Notes: generated by a model not told the origin, from the letters alone. DNA of 64,000 nt from G963665925 sp963678925 (GCA_963678925.1 OY787533.1:2728001-2792000); one strand, 5' to 3'; shown: positions 1 through 9,067, numbered from the stretch's first letter. Numbers and translations are program-made.

Positions 1-1022
1 CTTTGGCCGCTCACTGCGTAGAGGAAGCGCTCAAGATTGCTTGAAATAAGAATATCCATTGAAGGCGATACCGTCGGAATGAAAGAACGGTCCAAGTCGT
101 AAACGCCTGTATTAAAGAAGTCTGTCAGGACATTGTTTGTATTGGATGCACAAATGAACTTCTTAATAGGAAGGCCCATTTGCTTGGCATAGTATGCTGC
201 AAGAATGTTGCCGAAGTTTCCTGTAGGGACAACCACGTTTATTTCGTCACCTGCTTTGATGGTGCCATCCTTCATCAGACCGTAGTAGGCGTAGATATAG
301 TAAACAATCTGAGGGACAAGACGGCCTATGTTGATGGAGTTCGCAGAGGATAGAATGTATCCGCTCTCCTTAAGCTTTGCCTTGTAGTCTTCGTCAGTGA
401 AGATTTTCTTAACGCTGCTTTGTGCATCGTCAAAATTGCCGTTGATACCGAATACGTGCGTGTTGTCACCTTCCTGAGTGATCATTTGGCGCTTTTGAAC
501 ATCGCTGACACCGTCTGTTGGATAGAAGACAATAATCTCTACACCGTCTACATTTGCGAAGCCCTCAAGTGCGGCCTTTCCAGTATCCCCGGATGTCGCT
601 GCCAGAATGACGATTTCTTCCTTAGTGCCAAGCTTGTTAGCGCTGGTCTTCATGAAGTGGGGCAGGATGGACAGTGCCATATCCTTAAAGGCAAGTGTCT
701 TGCCGTGGTAAAGCTCGATGAAGCTTGCCTTGTCACAGGTATGCAGGGGTGCAATTTTGGCATCTCTGAATTTTGCATCATAAGCGTTTGTGATGCAGTT
801 CTTAAGCTCTTCTTCAGTGAAGTCGGTCGCGAAACGGCTTAGAACCTCTTCAGCAAGTTCCTGATATGTAAGCTTTGCATATTTGGGGTCCATGAAATCC
901 ATTGTTGGTATTTCCATTGGAACGAACAATCCGCCATCAGATGCAATTCCCTTTACGACTGCCTGGGAAAATGTTAGCTTTTCAGCTCCTGATCTTGTTG
1001 ACTTGAAAAATAATGTAGACAT
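1..1022 (-). CDS. thrC: Threonine synthase, 3' end cut by window edge
   Basis: PLP enzyme that turns O-phosphohomoserine into threonine, the last step of the threonine pathway. Translating the minus strand from the ATG at 1022 gives MSTLFFKSTRSGAEK, followed by the family's N-terminal pattern GIASDGGLFVP and the PLP lysine region HGKTLAFKDMALS. Later blocks AATSGDTGKAALEGF and VPTGNFGNILAAYYAK are the phosphate and substrate loops. About 340 codons are present and the C-terminus lies beyond base 1. An AGGAGG sequence sits just upstream of the start (plus-strand 1025-1031). It belongs to the same aspartate-family metabolism as asd and lysC further right. No homoserine dehydrogenase or kinase is visible here. 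Confidence 0.95.
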   Translation of the reverse strand, partial: MSTLFFKSTRSGAEKLTFSQAVVKGIASDGGLFVPMEIPTMDFMDPKYAKLTYQELAEEVLSRFATDFTEEELKNCITNAYDAKFRDAKIAPLHTCDKASFIELYHGKTLAFKDMALSILPHFMKTSANKLGTKEEIVILAATSGDTGKAALEGFANVDGVEIIVFYPTDGVSDVQKRQMITQEGDNTHVFGINGNFDDAQSSVKKIFTDEDYKAKLKESGYILSSANSINIGRLVPQIVYYIYAYYGLMKDGTIKAGDEINVVVPTGNFGNILAAYYAKQMGLPIKKFICASNTNNVLTDFFNTGVYDLDRSFIPTVSPSMDILISSNLERFLYAVSGQ

Positions 1023-1399
1023 GGTTCCTCCTATTTATATATTAATTATATGAATTTCTCTTAATAACTTAACCGTTACATATATACTATAGATTTTCTT
1101 TCAGATTTCAACCTTTTTGTTAAAAGTGATTCATTTTTATAAGAGAAATTTAGCATTTGTGTTATTTGTTGAATCGTCCAGGCAATATATTGATATGAAG
1201 GGTAACAGTATTTTACAGGGGATGAATCGTTAGGAAAATAACGATAAATCATTGGGAAAAACAGTTTTCAACCCCATGCAAACATGATAAACTTAGAACT
1301 CATATCAGTATATTGTATACAAAACCTGGGCAAGCACAAGGGGTTCAGGTGTCCAAATAAGTTTTAAATAACCAACCGACCCATGTTAGGAGTGAAATT
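1023..1399. other. Intergenic region between divergent genes thrC and the GltD-like gene
   Basis: About 377 bases with no convincing ORF. It must hold promoters for both divergent genes, but I see no clean -35/-10 pair and no -24/-12 element. It is AT-rich near 1060-1140. No riboswitch or T-box motif was recognised. Confidence 0.5.
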
Positions 1400-2665
1400 A
1401 TGGCACAGCACGTTATCGAGGAAGCCAAGCGTTGTCTTCAATGTAAGAAACCGCTTTGCAAGGAGGGGTGTCCAGTAAGCACACCTGTCAATGAAGCGAT
1501 AGAGCTTCTGCTTGACGGTGAAATCAAGAAGGCAGGCAAGCTTCTTTTTGAAAACAATCCCCTTTCAATAATCTGTTCTCTGGTTTGTCCCCATGAACGC
1601 TTCTGTGAAGGCAGCTGCGTCTTGGGTAGAAAAGGCAACGCAATCCACTGGAGCACTATAGAGCACTATATTTCAGAGTATTACTTGAATATGATGGATT
1701 TCAAACCGGAAGTCGATCCGAATAAGAAGGTCGCAATTATCGGCTCCGGCCCTGCGGGAATTACACTGGCCTTCATACTCGCGGCAAAGGGATATGATAT
1801 AACCATTTTTGAGCTTAGAGACAAGATCGGCGGCGTGCTGCAGTATGGCATTCCGGCATTCAGACTTCCAAAGGATATTCTTGAACGCATTAAGAACCAG
1901 CTGGTCAGCATGGATGTGAAAATCAGACCCAATACCTTGGTGGGGCCAATCATTACCATAGAGGACCTTTTCAGAGACGGCTATAAGGCAGCCTTTATCG
2001 GAACCGGTGTCTGGAATCCCAAGCCCATGCGCATAAAAGGCGAAAGCCTTGGCCATGTTCACTATGCCATAGACTATCTGAAGAATCCTTCGAGCTTTAG
2101 TCTGGGACATAAGGTCTGCATCATCGGCGCCGGCAATGTGGCGATGGATGTCGCCCGTACTGCAATCAGACGCGGTGCAAAGGAAGTTACAATCATGTAC
2201 AGACGTGATGAGGCCGATATGCCGGCAAGCCAGCATGAAATCAAGTACGCCAAGCTGGATGGCGTAAAGTTTGAATTCTTCAAGTCCCCTGTGGAAATCA
2301 CAGATGACGGCGTGCGCTACTACCATACCCAAAAGGAAATGGATGGCGATGTGGAACGCCTGAAGGTGCTTGATGAGACAGAGGGGGCTTCGGCCCAGCT
2401 CTTTGAGGCAGATTCAGTCATTATCGCTGTCAGTCAGGGACCAATGTCAAATATCGTTTCAAATACACGCGGAATTGAAATCGGAAACACGGGTCTGGTT
2501 GCAACAGATGACTGTGGCAGAACGACACTGGATGGTGTTTTTGCATCGGGTGATGTGGTAACAGGGGCAAAGACAGTGGTGGAGGCAGTCGCCTTCTCAA
2601 AACGTGTCGCTGAAGCCATCGATGCATATGTAAATGGAAACCTCTGTGCGTCGGAAGAAGAATAA
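1400..2665 (+). CDS. GltD/NfnB-like FAD- and NADPH-dependent oxidoreductase
   Basis: Stand-alone member of the family that includes the glutamate synthase small subunit (GltD) and NfnB. These move electrons between NAD(P)H, FAD and Fe-S clusters. The N-terminus has two cysteine groups, CLQCKKPLCKEGCP and CSLVCPHERFCEGSC, typical of the Fe-S domain. An FAD-type GxGxxG (IIGSGPAG, about residue 113) follows, then an NADPH-type motif IIGAGNVAMD (about 240). At 421 residues it is a little short for the family, through the linker and C-terminus. No gltB or nfnA partner lies next to it, so its redox partner is unknown. A terminator follows and the double-cubane genes come next. Supplying electrons to that system is possible but only inferred. 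Confidence 0.8.
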   Translation: MAQHVIEEAKRCLQCKKPLCKEGCPVSTPVNEAIELLLDGEIKKAGKLLFENNPLSIICSLVCPHERFCEGSCVLGRKGNAIHWSTIEHYISEYYLNMMDFKPEVDPNKKVAIIGSGPAGITLAFILAAKGYDITIFELRDKIGGVLQYGIPAFRLPKDILERIKNQLVSMDVKIRPNTLVGPIITIEDLFRDGYKAAFIGTGVWNPKPMRIKGESLGHVHYAIDYLKNPSSFSLGHKVCIIGAGNVAMDVARTAIRRGAKEVTIMYRRDEADMPASQHEIKYAKLDGVKFEFFKSPVEITDDGVRYYHTQKEMDGDVERLKVLDETEGASAQLFEADSVIIAVSQGPMSNIVSNTRGIEIGNTGLVATDDCGRTTLDGVFASGDVVTGAKTVVEAVAFSKRVAEAIDAYVNGNLCASEEE

Positions 2666-2736
2666 ACCTTGTATTTGCAACCTGTCTCGGAATGGTTCTG
2701 GGCGCATGTTCAAATGAAGTGAATAGAGTCGATCAA

Positions 2737-2774
2737 AGAGCTGTCTGGGATGAAATGTCCAGACGGCTCTTTTC
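2737..2774 (+). terminator. Rho-independent terminator after the GltD-like gene
   Basis: AGAGCTGTCTGG pairs with CCAGACGGCTCT with one mismatch, followed by TTTTCTT. Confidence 0.75.
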
Positions 2775-2910
2775 TTATGCCGCATTTCGTATTTATAAGA
2801 TTTCTAAATACCTAGATTTTAAGTAGTGGAATATTTAATTGGAACACCTGGGGCAGATATGACATATTTAAAGGGTGTAACGACTGATAATACTTACGTA
2901 GGAGGTAATT

Positions 2911-4065
2911 ATGGAAATCAAAAAGGAACTGCCAGAAATTTTCGAAGAGTTTTCTGAAGCAAGAAGAAACGGATTTATCGCAGCAAAAGCATTTAAGGAT
3001 CAGAATAAGCCGATGATCGGTACATTCTGTACTTTCATGCCACAGGAAATCGCCCTTGCTATGGGTGCAGCTACGGTGTCTCTGTGTGCCACATCGGATG
3101 AGACAGTAGGTGCGGCGGAAGAGGATCTGCCTAGAAACCTCTGCCCGCTCATCAAATCGAGCTATGGCTTTGGCAAGACAGACAAATGCCCATACTTCTT
3201 CTTCAGTGATCTTGTTGTAGGCGAAACAACTTGTGACGGTAAAAAGAAAATGTTTGAGCTTATGGGTGAATACAAGCCTGTTCATATTATGCAGCTGCCA
3301 AACAATCCAACGACAGTGGAAGCCCACGATATGTGGAAGGCTGAAATTGTAAAATTCAAGGAAACCCTTGAAAAGCAGTTTAACACGACAATCTCTGAGG
3401 CGGACATCAAGCAGGCCATCAACCTTAAGAACAGAGAAAGACAAACACTTAAAAATTTCTATGCTCTTGGAAAACTCAACCCGCCGGCAATCTCGGGCTC
3501 TGATATTCTGAAGGTACTTTACGGAAGCACATTCAAGTTTGACCGTGAAGAGACAATCAAGGATGTTGCTGCACTGACTGAAAAGGTTCAGGCTGAGTAC
3601 GATGGCGGCAGCAAACTGGAAGCTAAACCTAGAGTCCTGATCACAGGATGTCCGATCGGTGGCGTTACAGAAAAGGTTGTTAAGGCCATTGAAGACAACG
3701 GCGCAACGGTAGTATTCTTTGAAAACTGCATGGGTGCAAAAGCTATCGAAGATAATGTAGATGAAAGCATGGATGATGTGTTTGAGGCACTGGCGCAAAA
3801 GTACCTTAAAATAGGATGTTCATGCATGTCGCCAAATGAAAACCGCTTTAAGCTCCTGGAAAGAGCTATGGATGAATACCAGGTTGATGCGGTCGTAGAT
3901 GTTATTCTACAAGCCTGTCATACATATGCAGTTGAAACAATGAACGTTAAGCGTTTTGTTAACGATAAAAAAGGCAAGCCTTATATCAGTGTTGAAACTG
4001 ACTACTCTACATCAGATATCGGTCAGCTGAACACACGTATGGCTGCCTTCATCGAAATGCTGTAG
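2911..4065 (+). CDS. Double-cubane cluster protein (2-hydroxyacyl-CoA dehydratase superfamily, YjiM-like)
   Basis: Belongs to the 2-hydroxyacyl-CoA dehydratase / benzoyl-CoA reductase superfamily. The single-subunit layout of 384 residues with a dedicated ATPase next door matches the YjiM / double-cubane cluster protein branch rather than the two-subunit dehydratases. Characterised members carry an [8Fe-9S] double cubane and reduce small molecules at low potential when driven by their activator. Cysteines at 40, 59, 78, 93, 108, 247, 273, 303, 305 and 336 include plausible cluster ligands. The blocks ITGCPIGG, FENCMGAK and QACHTYAVE are recognisable. The start has a good AGGAGG site. The gene ends 9 bases before its activator. 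The physiological substrate is unknown. Confidence 0.85.
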   Translation: MEIKKELPEIFEEFSEARRNGFIAAKAFKDQNKPMIGTFCTFMPQEIALAMGAATVSLCATSDETVGAAEEDLPRNLCPLIKSSYGFGKTDKCPYFFFSDLVVGETTCDGKKKMFELMGEYKPVHIMQLPNNPTTVEAHDMWKAEIVKFKETLEKQFNTTISEADIKQAINLKNRERQTLKNFYALGKLNPPAISGSDILKVLYGSTFKFDREETIKDVAALTEKVQAEYDGGSKLEAKPRVLITGCPIGGVTEKVVKAIEDNGATVVFFENCMGAKAIEDNVDESMDDVFEALAQKYLKIGCSCMSPNENRFKLLERAMDEYQVDAVVDVILQACHTYAVETMNVKRFVNDKKGKPYISVETDYSTSDIGQLNTRMAAFIEML

Positions 4066-4074
4066 GATCAGATC

Positions 4075-4851
4075 ATGTTGAGTATTGGTATCGATTCGGG
4101 TTCGTCTACAACCAAGGGTGTTCTGTATGGCAGCGATGGTGTGGTCAAGACGGTACTTGTTCCAACGGGTGCAAATCCGAAGCGTACGCTGAAGCATGTT
4201 TATGAAACACTCAAGGAAACAGCGGATCATCAAAATAAATCCGTATACACAGTCACGACGGGCTACGGAAGAGACCTGCTTCCAGAAGCGGATAAGCGCG
4301 TTACGGAAATAACCTGTCATGGAAAAGGGGCTGCCGTGCTGGCTAAGGAAGTGTCTGCAGTCATTGATATTGGGGGTCAGGACAGCAAGGTCATTCTCCT
4401 TGACCGGGACTCCAATATCAAGGATTTTCTCATGAATGACAAGTGTGCAGCGGGAACAGGCAGATTTGTTGAAGTTATCATGCGACTCCTCCACCAGGAC
4501 CTGTCGGACTTGGATACCTATGTTGAAAAGGCGGAACCCACAAAAATCAGCAGTATGTGTACGGTTTTTGCGGAAAGCGAAGTCATCAGCCTCTTGGCAA
4601 ATGATGTTGGTGGCGATAGCATCGCAAAGGGGGTTATTGCCTCCATTTGCGACCGGACTGCCATTTTCGCAAGACGCTTGCCGCTCAGTGGAAAAATTTT
4701 CTTCAGCGGCGGCTTGGCGCAATTTGAAATTATGAAGTCTGAGCTGGAAAAATGTCTCGGGCTTGAAGTGGTCACACACGAAATGTCCCAGTTCGCAGGC
4801 GCCATCGGTGCTGCGCGTATCGGATACGCCAAAGCAAACGGTGACTATTAA
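4075..4851 (+). CDS. Double-cubane protein reductase / dehydratase activator ATPase (YjiL-like)
   Basis: ASKHA-fold ATPase of the HgdC/YjiL activator type, 258 residues. It hydrolyses ATP to push an electron from its [4Fe-4S] cluster onto the partner protein. The N-terminal phosphate loop GIDSGSSTTKG and the second phosphate motif DIGGQDSK are clear. The two cluster cysteines are in NDKCAAGTGRF (C124) and SSMCTVFAES (C162); in this family one cluster bridges a homodimer using two cysteines from each chain. It starts 9 bases after the double-cubane gene, so the two are co-transcribed. A terminator follows. Confidence 0.9.
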   Translation: MLSIGIDSGSSTTKGVLYGSDGVVKTVLVPTGANPKRTLKHVYETLKETADHQNKSVYTVTTGYGRDLLPEADKRVTEITCHGKGAAVLAKEVSAVIDIGGQDSKVILLDRDSNIKDFLMNDKCAAGTGRFVEVIMRLLHQDLSDLDTYVEKAEPTKISSMCTVFAESEVISLLANDVGGDSIAKGVIASICDRTAIFARRLPLSGKIFFSGGLAQFEIMKSELEKCLGLEVVTHEMSQFAGAIGAARIGYAKANGDY

Positions 4852-4868
4852 TTAAATTGAAATAAGGA

Positions 4869-4918
4869 CAGGAGGGCTCTGCATCAAATTATATTTGACC
4901 GGGCTCTCCTGACTTTTT
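4869..4918 (+). terminator. Terminator after the double-cubane operon
   Basis: CAGGAG pairs with CTCCTG around a long loop, followed by a TTTTTT run. Confidence 0.6.
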
Positions 4919-4970
4919 TGGCATATATTCGTGTATAATAAGAAGTATAAATCATGAACGGAGGGGTAAT

Positions 4971-5228
4971 ATGTTAGAGACAAAATTTACATTTTTAAAT
5001 GAATCTGGATTCCATGCAAGACCGGCAAGCAATTTTGCAATGACTGCATCAAACTTTGAATCCAAGATATTCATTTTGAAGGGCAATAAGACATACAGCG
5101 GCAAGTCTGTCCTTGGAATCCTTGGCATGGGTGCAAAAAAGGGGACTGAAATTACGCTGCACGTTGACGGCAAGGACGAGGCCGAAGCAACAGAGGTTTT
5201 GCTGGACCTATTAAACAACCTGGAGTAA
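4971..5228 (+). CDS. HPr-like phosphocarrier protein (first copy)
   Basis: 85-residue HPr fold with the phosphorylatable histidine in GFHARPAS (H15) and a serine at the HPr-kinase position (S46 in GKSVLGILGM). It can therefore take part in PTS phosphotransfer and could also be a regulatory, Crh-like paralogue, though Crh usually lacks H15. A second HPr at 29142 sits directly after ptsI and is the better candidate for the main sugar-PTS HPr. This copy is not next to any PTS gene and stands alone between terminated units. The start follows a GGAGGGG site. Confidence 0.9.
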   Translation: MLETKFTFLNESGFHARPASNFAMTASNFESKIFILKGNKTYSGKSVLGILGMGAKKGTEITLHVDGKDEAEATEVLLDLLNNLE

Positions 5229-5359
5229 AACCTAGAACCGTCTTGAAGTAAGAAGCTGGATGATTGTGACCGATATGTGAATTGCTATGAAGAGGTTGAC
5301 AGTCGACAAGGCGCAAAAAACAGATAGAGCGCGGGCATGTGCAAGTGGGAGGTTTCTGA

Positions 5360-6724
5360 GTGGAAAACAGAAAAATACTTTCAAAGGATTTGGAAAGCTG
5401 GATACAGGACTATCCGCTAATAAAGGATATGATAGACCTCAAAGAGGTCTTCTGGACCAATCCAGACCTTCAATCAGCTGAAAAGGCTTTTAAGGAACTA
5501 AGTGTCACAGAGATGGACATCAAGGATGCGCAGGCGCGTCTGGAAAGATTCGCACCCTATATCCGCAGTGTCTTTCCAGAAACGGAAGCGACAGAGGGCA
5601 TTATCGAATCGCCTGTGAAGGCAATTCCAAATATGAAAAGATGGATGTCTGACCATTATGGCGTGGATATTGCTGGAAATGTGCTGCTGAAATGTGACAG
5701 CCACCTGGCAATCTCGGGGTCCATTAAAGCGCGCGGCGGTATCTATGAGGTTTTGAAGCATGCTGAAGACCTGGCTATGGAAGCGGGCATGCTCACATGG
5801 GATGACGATTACACGTTTATTGACAGTGAGGCCTTTAGAACCTTCTATTCAGGCTATTCCATTGCCGTCGGATCTACTGGAAATCTGGGGCTGAGTATTG
5901 GGATCATGAGCGCCAAACTTGGATTCAAGGTCTTTGTACATATGTCTGCTGACGCCAAGCAGTGGAAAAAGGATTTGCTGCGCCAAAAAGGTGTGACAGT
6001 TGTAGAGTATGCCTCGGATTACAGCAAAGCTGTTGAAGAAGGCAGAAAGCAGTCTGATGCAGATCCCAACAGTTATTTTGTGGATGATGAAAACTCAAAG
6101 AATCTATTTCTCGGTTATGCGGTAGCTGCCTATCGTCTGAAAGCACAGTTCGATGCGCAGGGCACGGTCGTAGACGCAGATCATCCTCTGATTGCCTACC
6201 TGCCATGTGGCGTTGGTGGTGGACCAGGTGGTGTTGCGTATGGACTTAAAATGGTGTTTGGTGACAATGCACACTGTTTCTTTGCTGAACCGACCCATTC
6301 GCCCTGCATGCTGCTGGGGCTGATGACTGGCGCGCATGACCGTGTTTCAGTACAGGACTTTGGACTTGATAATGTCACAGAAGCAGATGGCCTCGCTGTT
6401 GGAAGAGCCTCTGGCTTTGTCGGAAAGACCCTTGAAAATCTAATCAGTGGTGATTTCTCAATCGATGATGACAAGCTTTTCGTTCTTTTGAAAGCGCTTC
6501 AGGACCAAGAGGAAATCTTTATGGAACCCTCAGCTTTTGCAGGACTTGCTGGAATACCTGCACTGTTTTCAAGCGAAAGCGGTAAAGCCTATTTGAATAA
6601 GCAGTCTCTGATTGGTAAAATGGACCAGGCAATCCATCTGGCCTGGGGGACGGGCGGCAGTATGGTACCGCAGGAAGAAAGGGACAAATACTACGCTAAG
6701 GGAAGTTTTCTCCTTGGAAATTAA
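5360..6724 (+). CDS. dsdA: D-serine ammonia-lyase (dehydratase)
   Basis: PLP enzyme that converts D-serine to pyruvate and ammonia. The sequence matches DsdA over its whole length (454 residues; the E. coli enzyme has 442). The PLP lysine lies in SGSIKARGG, and the phosphate loop is in AVGSTGNLG. Later family blocks PCGVGGGPGG and LAWGTGGSMVP are intact. The chosen start is GTG at 5360, 7 bases after GGGAGG. No dsdX permease or dsdC regulator lies nearby, so D-serine may enter by another carrier or arise inside the cell. The gene ends in a long hairpin. Confidence 0.93.
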   Translation: MENRKILSKDLESWIQDYPLIKDMIDLKEVFWTNPDLQSAEKAFKELSVTEMDIKDAQARLERFAPYIRSVFPETEATEGIIESPVKAIPNMKRWMSDHYGVDIAGNVLLKCDSHLAISGSIKARGGIYEVLKHAEDLAMEAGMLTWDDDYTFIDSEAFRTFYSGYSIAVGSTGNLGLSIGIMSAKLGFKVFVHMSADAKQWKKDLLRQKGVTVVEYASDYSKAVEEGRKQSDADPNSYFVDDENSKNLFLGYAVAAYRLKAQFDAQGTVVDADHPLIAYLPCGVGGGPGGVAYGLKMVFGDNAHCFFAEPTHSPCMLLGLMTGAHDRVSVQDFGLDNVTEADGLAVGRASGFVGKTLENLISGDFSIDDDKLFVLLKALQDQEEIFMEPSAFAGLAGIPALFSSESGKAYLNKQSLIGKMDQAIHLAWGTGGSMVPQEERDKYYAKGSFLLGN

Positions 6725-6737
6725 ATGGAAATCAGGG

Positions 6738-6766
6738 TTATCAAAATGATAATTCACCTATCGATA
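6738..6766. repeat. Short dyads of the TTATCA-N3-TGATAA kind
   Basis: TTATCAAAATGATAA (6738-6752) is an inverted repeat, followed by TATCGATA (6759-6766). A related sequence TTATCAATTTGATAA recurs at 6839-6853 in the right arm of the terminator. They could be operators for a regulator acting on the sigma-54 promoter at 6894. That is only a suggestion. Confidence 0.4.
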
Positions 6767-6780
6767 TGATAATGAAGTGA

Positions 6781-6864
6781 AAAACTGCAGTTTTATCAAA
6801 TTTTCAGATAAATGAAAAGGCTTGTGCCGAATATTTCATTATCAATTTGATAACTGCGGTTTTT
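6781..6864 (+). terminator. Long imperfect terminator hairpin after dsdA
   Basis: The left arm starting AAAACTGCAG at 6781 pairs with the right arm ending CTGCGGTTTT, giving a stem of about 30 pairs with small bulges. It is followed by a T run. Confidence 0.65.
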
Positions 6865-6893
6865 TTATGCGTGTATTTTAGCGGTTTTCTATC

Positions 6894-6908
6894 TGGCACG
6901 GGACTTGC
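6894..6908 (+). promoter_or_regulatory. Sigma-54 promoter of the LuxR-type regulator gene
   Basis: TGGCAC-GGGAC-TTGC matches the -24/-12 consensus TGGCAC-N5-TTGC exactly with correct spacing. It lies 110 bases before the start at 7018. Confidence 0.85.
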
Positions 6909-7017
6909 GTATTATTTAGGTGGCACTCAGAGGGGATGCATGGAATAGGTTTCACCCATGCGTGGAGTGCACCTGTTAATGGGGCAGGTAGTGAACGTGT
7001 ATATTGAGGAGGCGGCT

Positions 7018-8097
7018 ATGAGTATAAGTCTTAACGAAAGTGACTATAAATGTCTGATTCGATTCCACTATGCTATGAATGATATGGAAATGACGGATTT
7101 TGGACAAAAGATGGTACAAGTTGTAAAGGACATTTTTACTGCAGATACGGTGAGCTTCATTGATCCGCAGACCTATCCTGTCGTCCGGGAACTCTACTAT
7201 GACAGGGAGGAGCATCTGATTTCGGATTATATGATGCACTTCAAGAAATTTGATCACGCCTACGATTATCTGAGAGACAATGCCTTTAATCTGGATTATG
7301 AGAACATCATTGCCCTGTCAGACGCCGACCGTGGATTCAGAGAGAGAAACAGCAGATATTTTGAGTTTCATCAGCGCCATGAGATCAGTGATGAGCTTTC
7401 GATTATTGTTTGTACATTTGGAACGCAAATAAAGGTTTTCAGAACAAATGGCGACATTTTCACAGAACGTGAGAAGAACATCGCATCTTATATTGGTAAA
7501 ATCATTCAGTCCAAATACCATCTCATTCGTGAAAATAGGGAAATGGAAAAGCAGCTTGCCCTGTTCAACAAATCAATCAAGAGTCTTACCTATGGGTATA
7601 TGCTGATCAGCAGAGACTACAAGATGATTGAAAGCAACGAGCTTGTTTTAAGCTATGGCTATGAAATCACAAACACCTATTACGTGGACAGCATGCTGAA
7701 GGCGCTCCGAGGTGTCATTGAAGGCAATCAGGAGACTATAGCCAAGCTGAGCAGAAACGAAGCAGCTGAAATGACGGTTGGGTCCTATTTGGTGGAGGTG
7801 ATGCCTACAGTCATGGTGACTGCAAACAACAGCATAGAAACCTATTTTACCATTCAGATTTTCAGCAAGTCCTGGCTCAAGAAGAATACACAGATGACCA
7901 ATCACAATTTTGAGAAATACAATCTGACGACACGTGAAAGTGAAACCGTCAAGCTCCTAAGCAAGGGACTCAGCAACAAGGAGATTGCAGCGCGCCTGGG
8001 TATCAGCATTTACACGGTTAAAGAGCATATGAAAAATATTTCAAGGAAGATGAATGTAAGCAGCAGGACAGCAATTGTCTCAAAGCTTGCCATTTGA
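7018..8097 (+). CDS. LuxR-type transcriptional regulator
   Basis: 359-residue protein with a LuxR/GerE helix-turn-helix at the C-terminus: LTTRESETVKLLSKG, then NKEIAARLGIS and TVKEHMKNI (about residues 295-350). The long N-terminal part has no motif I can name. It may be a GAF/PAS-like sensor, with SFIDPQTYPVV and a charged coiled region around ENREMEKQLALF. An upstream in-frame start at 6958 exists, but the ATG at 7018 follows GAGGAGG and is preferred. The gene is driven by a sigma-54 promoter, which is unusual for a LuxR-type regulator. The hydroxyacid dehydrogenase gene begins 28 bases later and is probably in the same transcript. Confidence 0.8.
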   Translation: MSISLNESDYKCLIRFHYAMNDMEMTDFGQKMVQVVKDIFTADTVSFIDPQTYPVVRELYYDREEHLISDYMMHFKKFDHAYDYLRDNAFNLDYENIIALSDADRGFRERNSRYFEFHQRHEISDELSIIVCTFGTQIKVFRTNGDIFTEREKNIASYIGKIIQSKYHLIRENREMEKQLALFNKSIKSLTYGYMLISRDYKMIESNELVLSYGYEITNTYYVDSMLKALRGVIEGNQETIAKLSRNEAAEMTVGSYLVEVMPTVMVTANNSIETYFTIQIFSKSWLKKNTQMTNHNFEKYNLTTRESETVKLLSKGLSNKEIAARLGISIYTVKEHMKNISRKMNVSSRTAIVSKLAI

Positions 8098-8125
8098 GCA
8101 ATACATATAGAGAGGAACTGAGTTG

Positions 8126-9067
8126 ATGAAAATAGTAATAGCAGATGCAAGCTGGGGGGATGTATCGGTAGAGCGCAGCTTTTTACCTGAAGATGCTGAG
8201 CTTGTATACGGAAACTGCAAGACGGAAGAGGAAGTCATCGCCCTGTGTCATGATGCAGATGGGATTATGGCAGAGTATGCCCCCATTACAGAAAGGGTTA
8301 TCAAGGCACTTGAGCACTGTAAGGTCATTTCAAATTCTGCAACTGGCTATGACAATATTGATGTGGAAAGTGCAAAGGCGCATGGCATTATGGTTGCAAA
8401 TGTGAAACACTACTGTACGGAAGAGGTCGCCACACATGCTATGAGTCTGCTTTTGAGCCACAATCAGAAGCTCTTTGCTGCAGCGGCAGCTGGTCAAAAA
8501 ATCGGATGGCCGGGAACTGAAAACCTGACCATTTCCCGACTCTCTGAGCAAACACTTGGCCTGATTGGCTATGGCAGCATTGCGCAGGCAGTAGCAAAAC
8601 GTGCTGGGGCCTTCGGCATGCGGATTCTTGCAAACACCTCTGTGCCGGAGTCTGTGCTCGAACAGCACGGGGTTGAGCCGGCCAGCCTGGAGCGGATCTA
8701 TGCAGAATCAGATGTGATTTCTCTCCATAGGCCCCTCAGTGATCAGTCGCGCAATATGGTCGATCAAGGGGCCTTTGCGTCCATGGAGAAAAGGCCTTAC
8801 ATCATCAATACGTCCCGGGGTGGGCTCATTGATGAGGATGCCCTGGCCCAGGCCCTTGACTTGGGACTGGTACGCGGTGCTGCACTGGATGTCATTTGCA
8901 CAGAACCCCTGTCACAAGCGTGTGTTCTCAGAAATCGCGAGAACGTGGTCATCACCCCTCATATTGCTTTTTATTCCACAGAAGCCCTTTACGAGGTTAG
9001 GATGCGTTCAGCACTGAATGTGACAAACTTTCTTGCCGGTAACAGAGAAGCGGTTTCCCTTGTCTGA
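8126..9067 (+). CDS. D-2-hydroxyacid dehydrogenase family protein (NAD-binding)
   Basis: Member of the D-isomer specific 2-hydroxyacid dehydrogenase family, about 313 residues, which interconverts 2-oxoacids and D-2-hydroxyacids with NAD(P)H. The Rossmann motif LGLIGYGSIAQAVA and the three catalytic positions are visible: Arg in NTSRGG, Glu in ICTEPL and His in TPHIAF. The phosphoglycerate, hydroxypyruvate and CtBP-like branches share this layout, so the substrate cannot be told. The ATG at 8126 follows AGAGGAAC; a TTG three bases earlier is less likely. It is probably co-transcribed with the LuxR-type gene from the sigma-54 promoter. A terminator follows. Confidence 0.85.
   Translation: MKIVIADASWGDVSVERSFLPEDAELVYGNCKTEEEVIALCHDADGIMAEYAPITERVIKALEHCKVISNSATGYDNIDVESAKAHGIMVANVKHYCTEEVATHAMSLLLSHNQKLFAAAAAGQKIGWPGTENLTISRLSEQTLGLIGYGSIAQAVAKRAGAFGMRILANTSVPESVLEQHGVEPASLERIYAESDVISLHRPLSDQSRNMVDQGAFASMEKRPYIINTSRGGLIDEDALAQALDLGLVRGAALDVICTEPLSQACVLRNRENVVITPHIAFYSTEALYEVRMRSALNVTNFLAGNREAVSLV

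Noticed and set aside
420..842. 140-residue open frame on the + strand
   Set aside because: Lies wholly opposite thrC, which has clear family motifs on the minus strand.
1673..2332. 219-residue open frame on the minus strand
   Set aside because: Shadow of the GltD-like gene; no motif or ribosome site.
2812..3798. 328-residue open frame on the minus strand
   Set aside because: Antisense to the well-supported double-cubane gene; cysteine- and phenylalanine-rich translation without any domain.
5287..5481. 64-residue open frame before dsdA
   Set aside because: Overlaps dsdA in another frame and has no good ribosome site.
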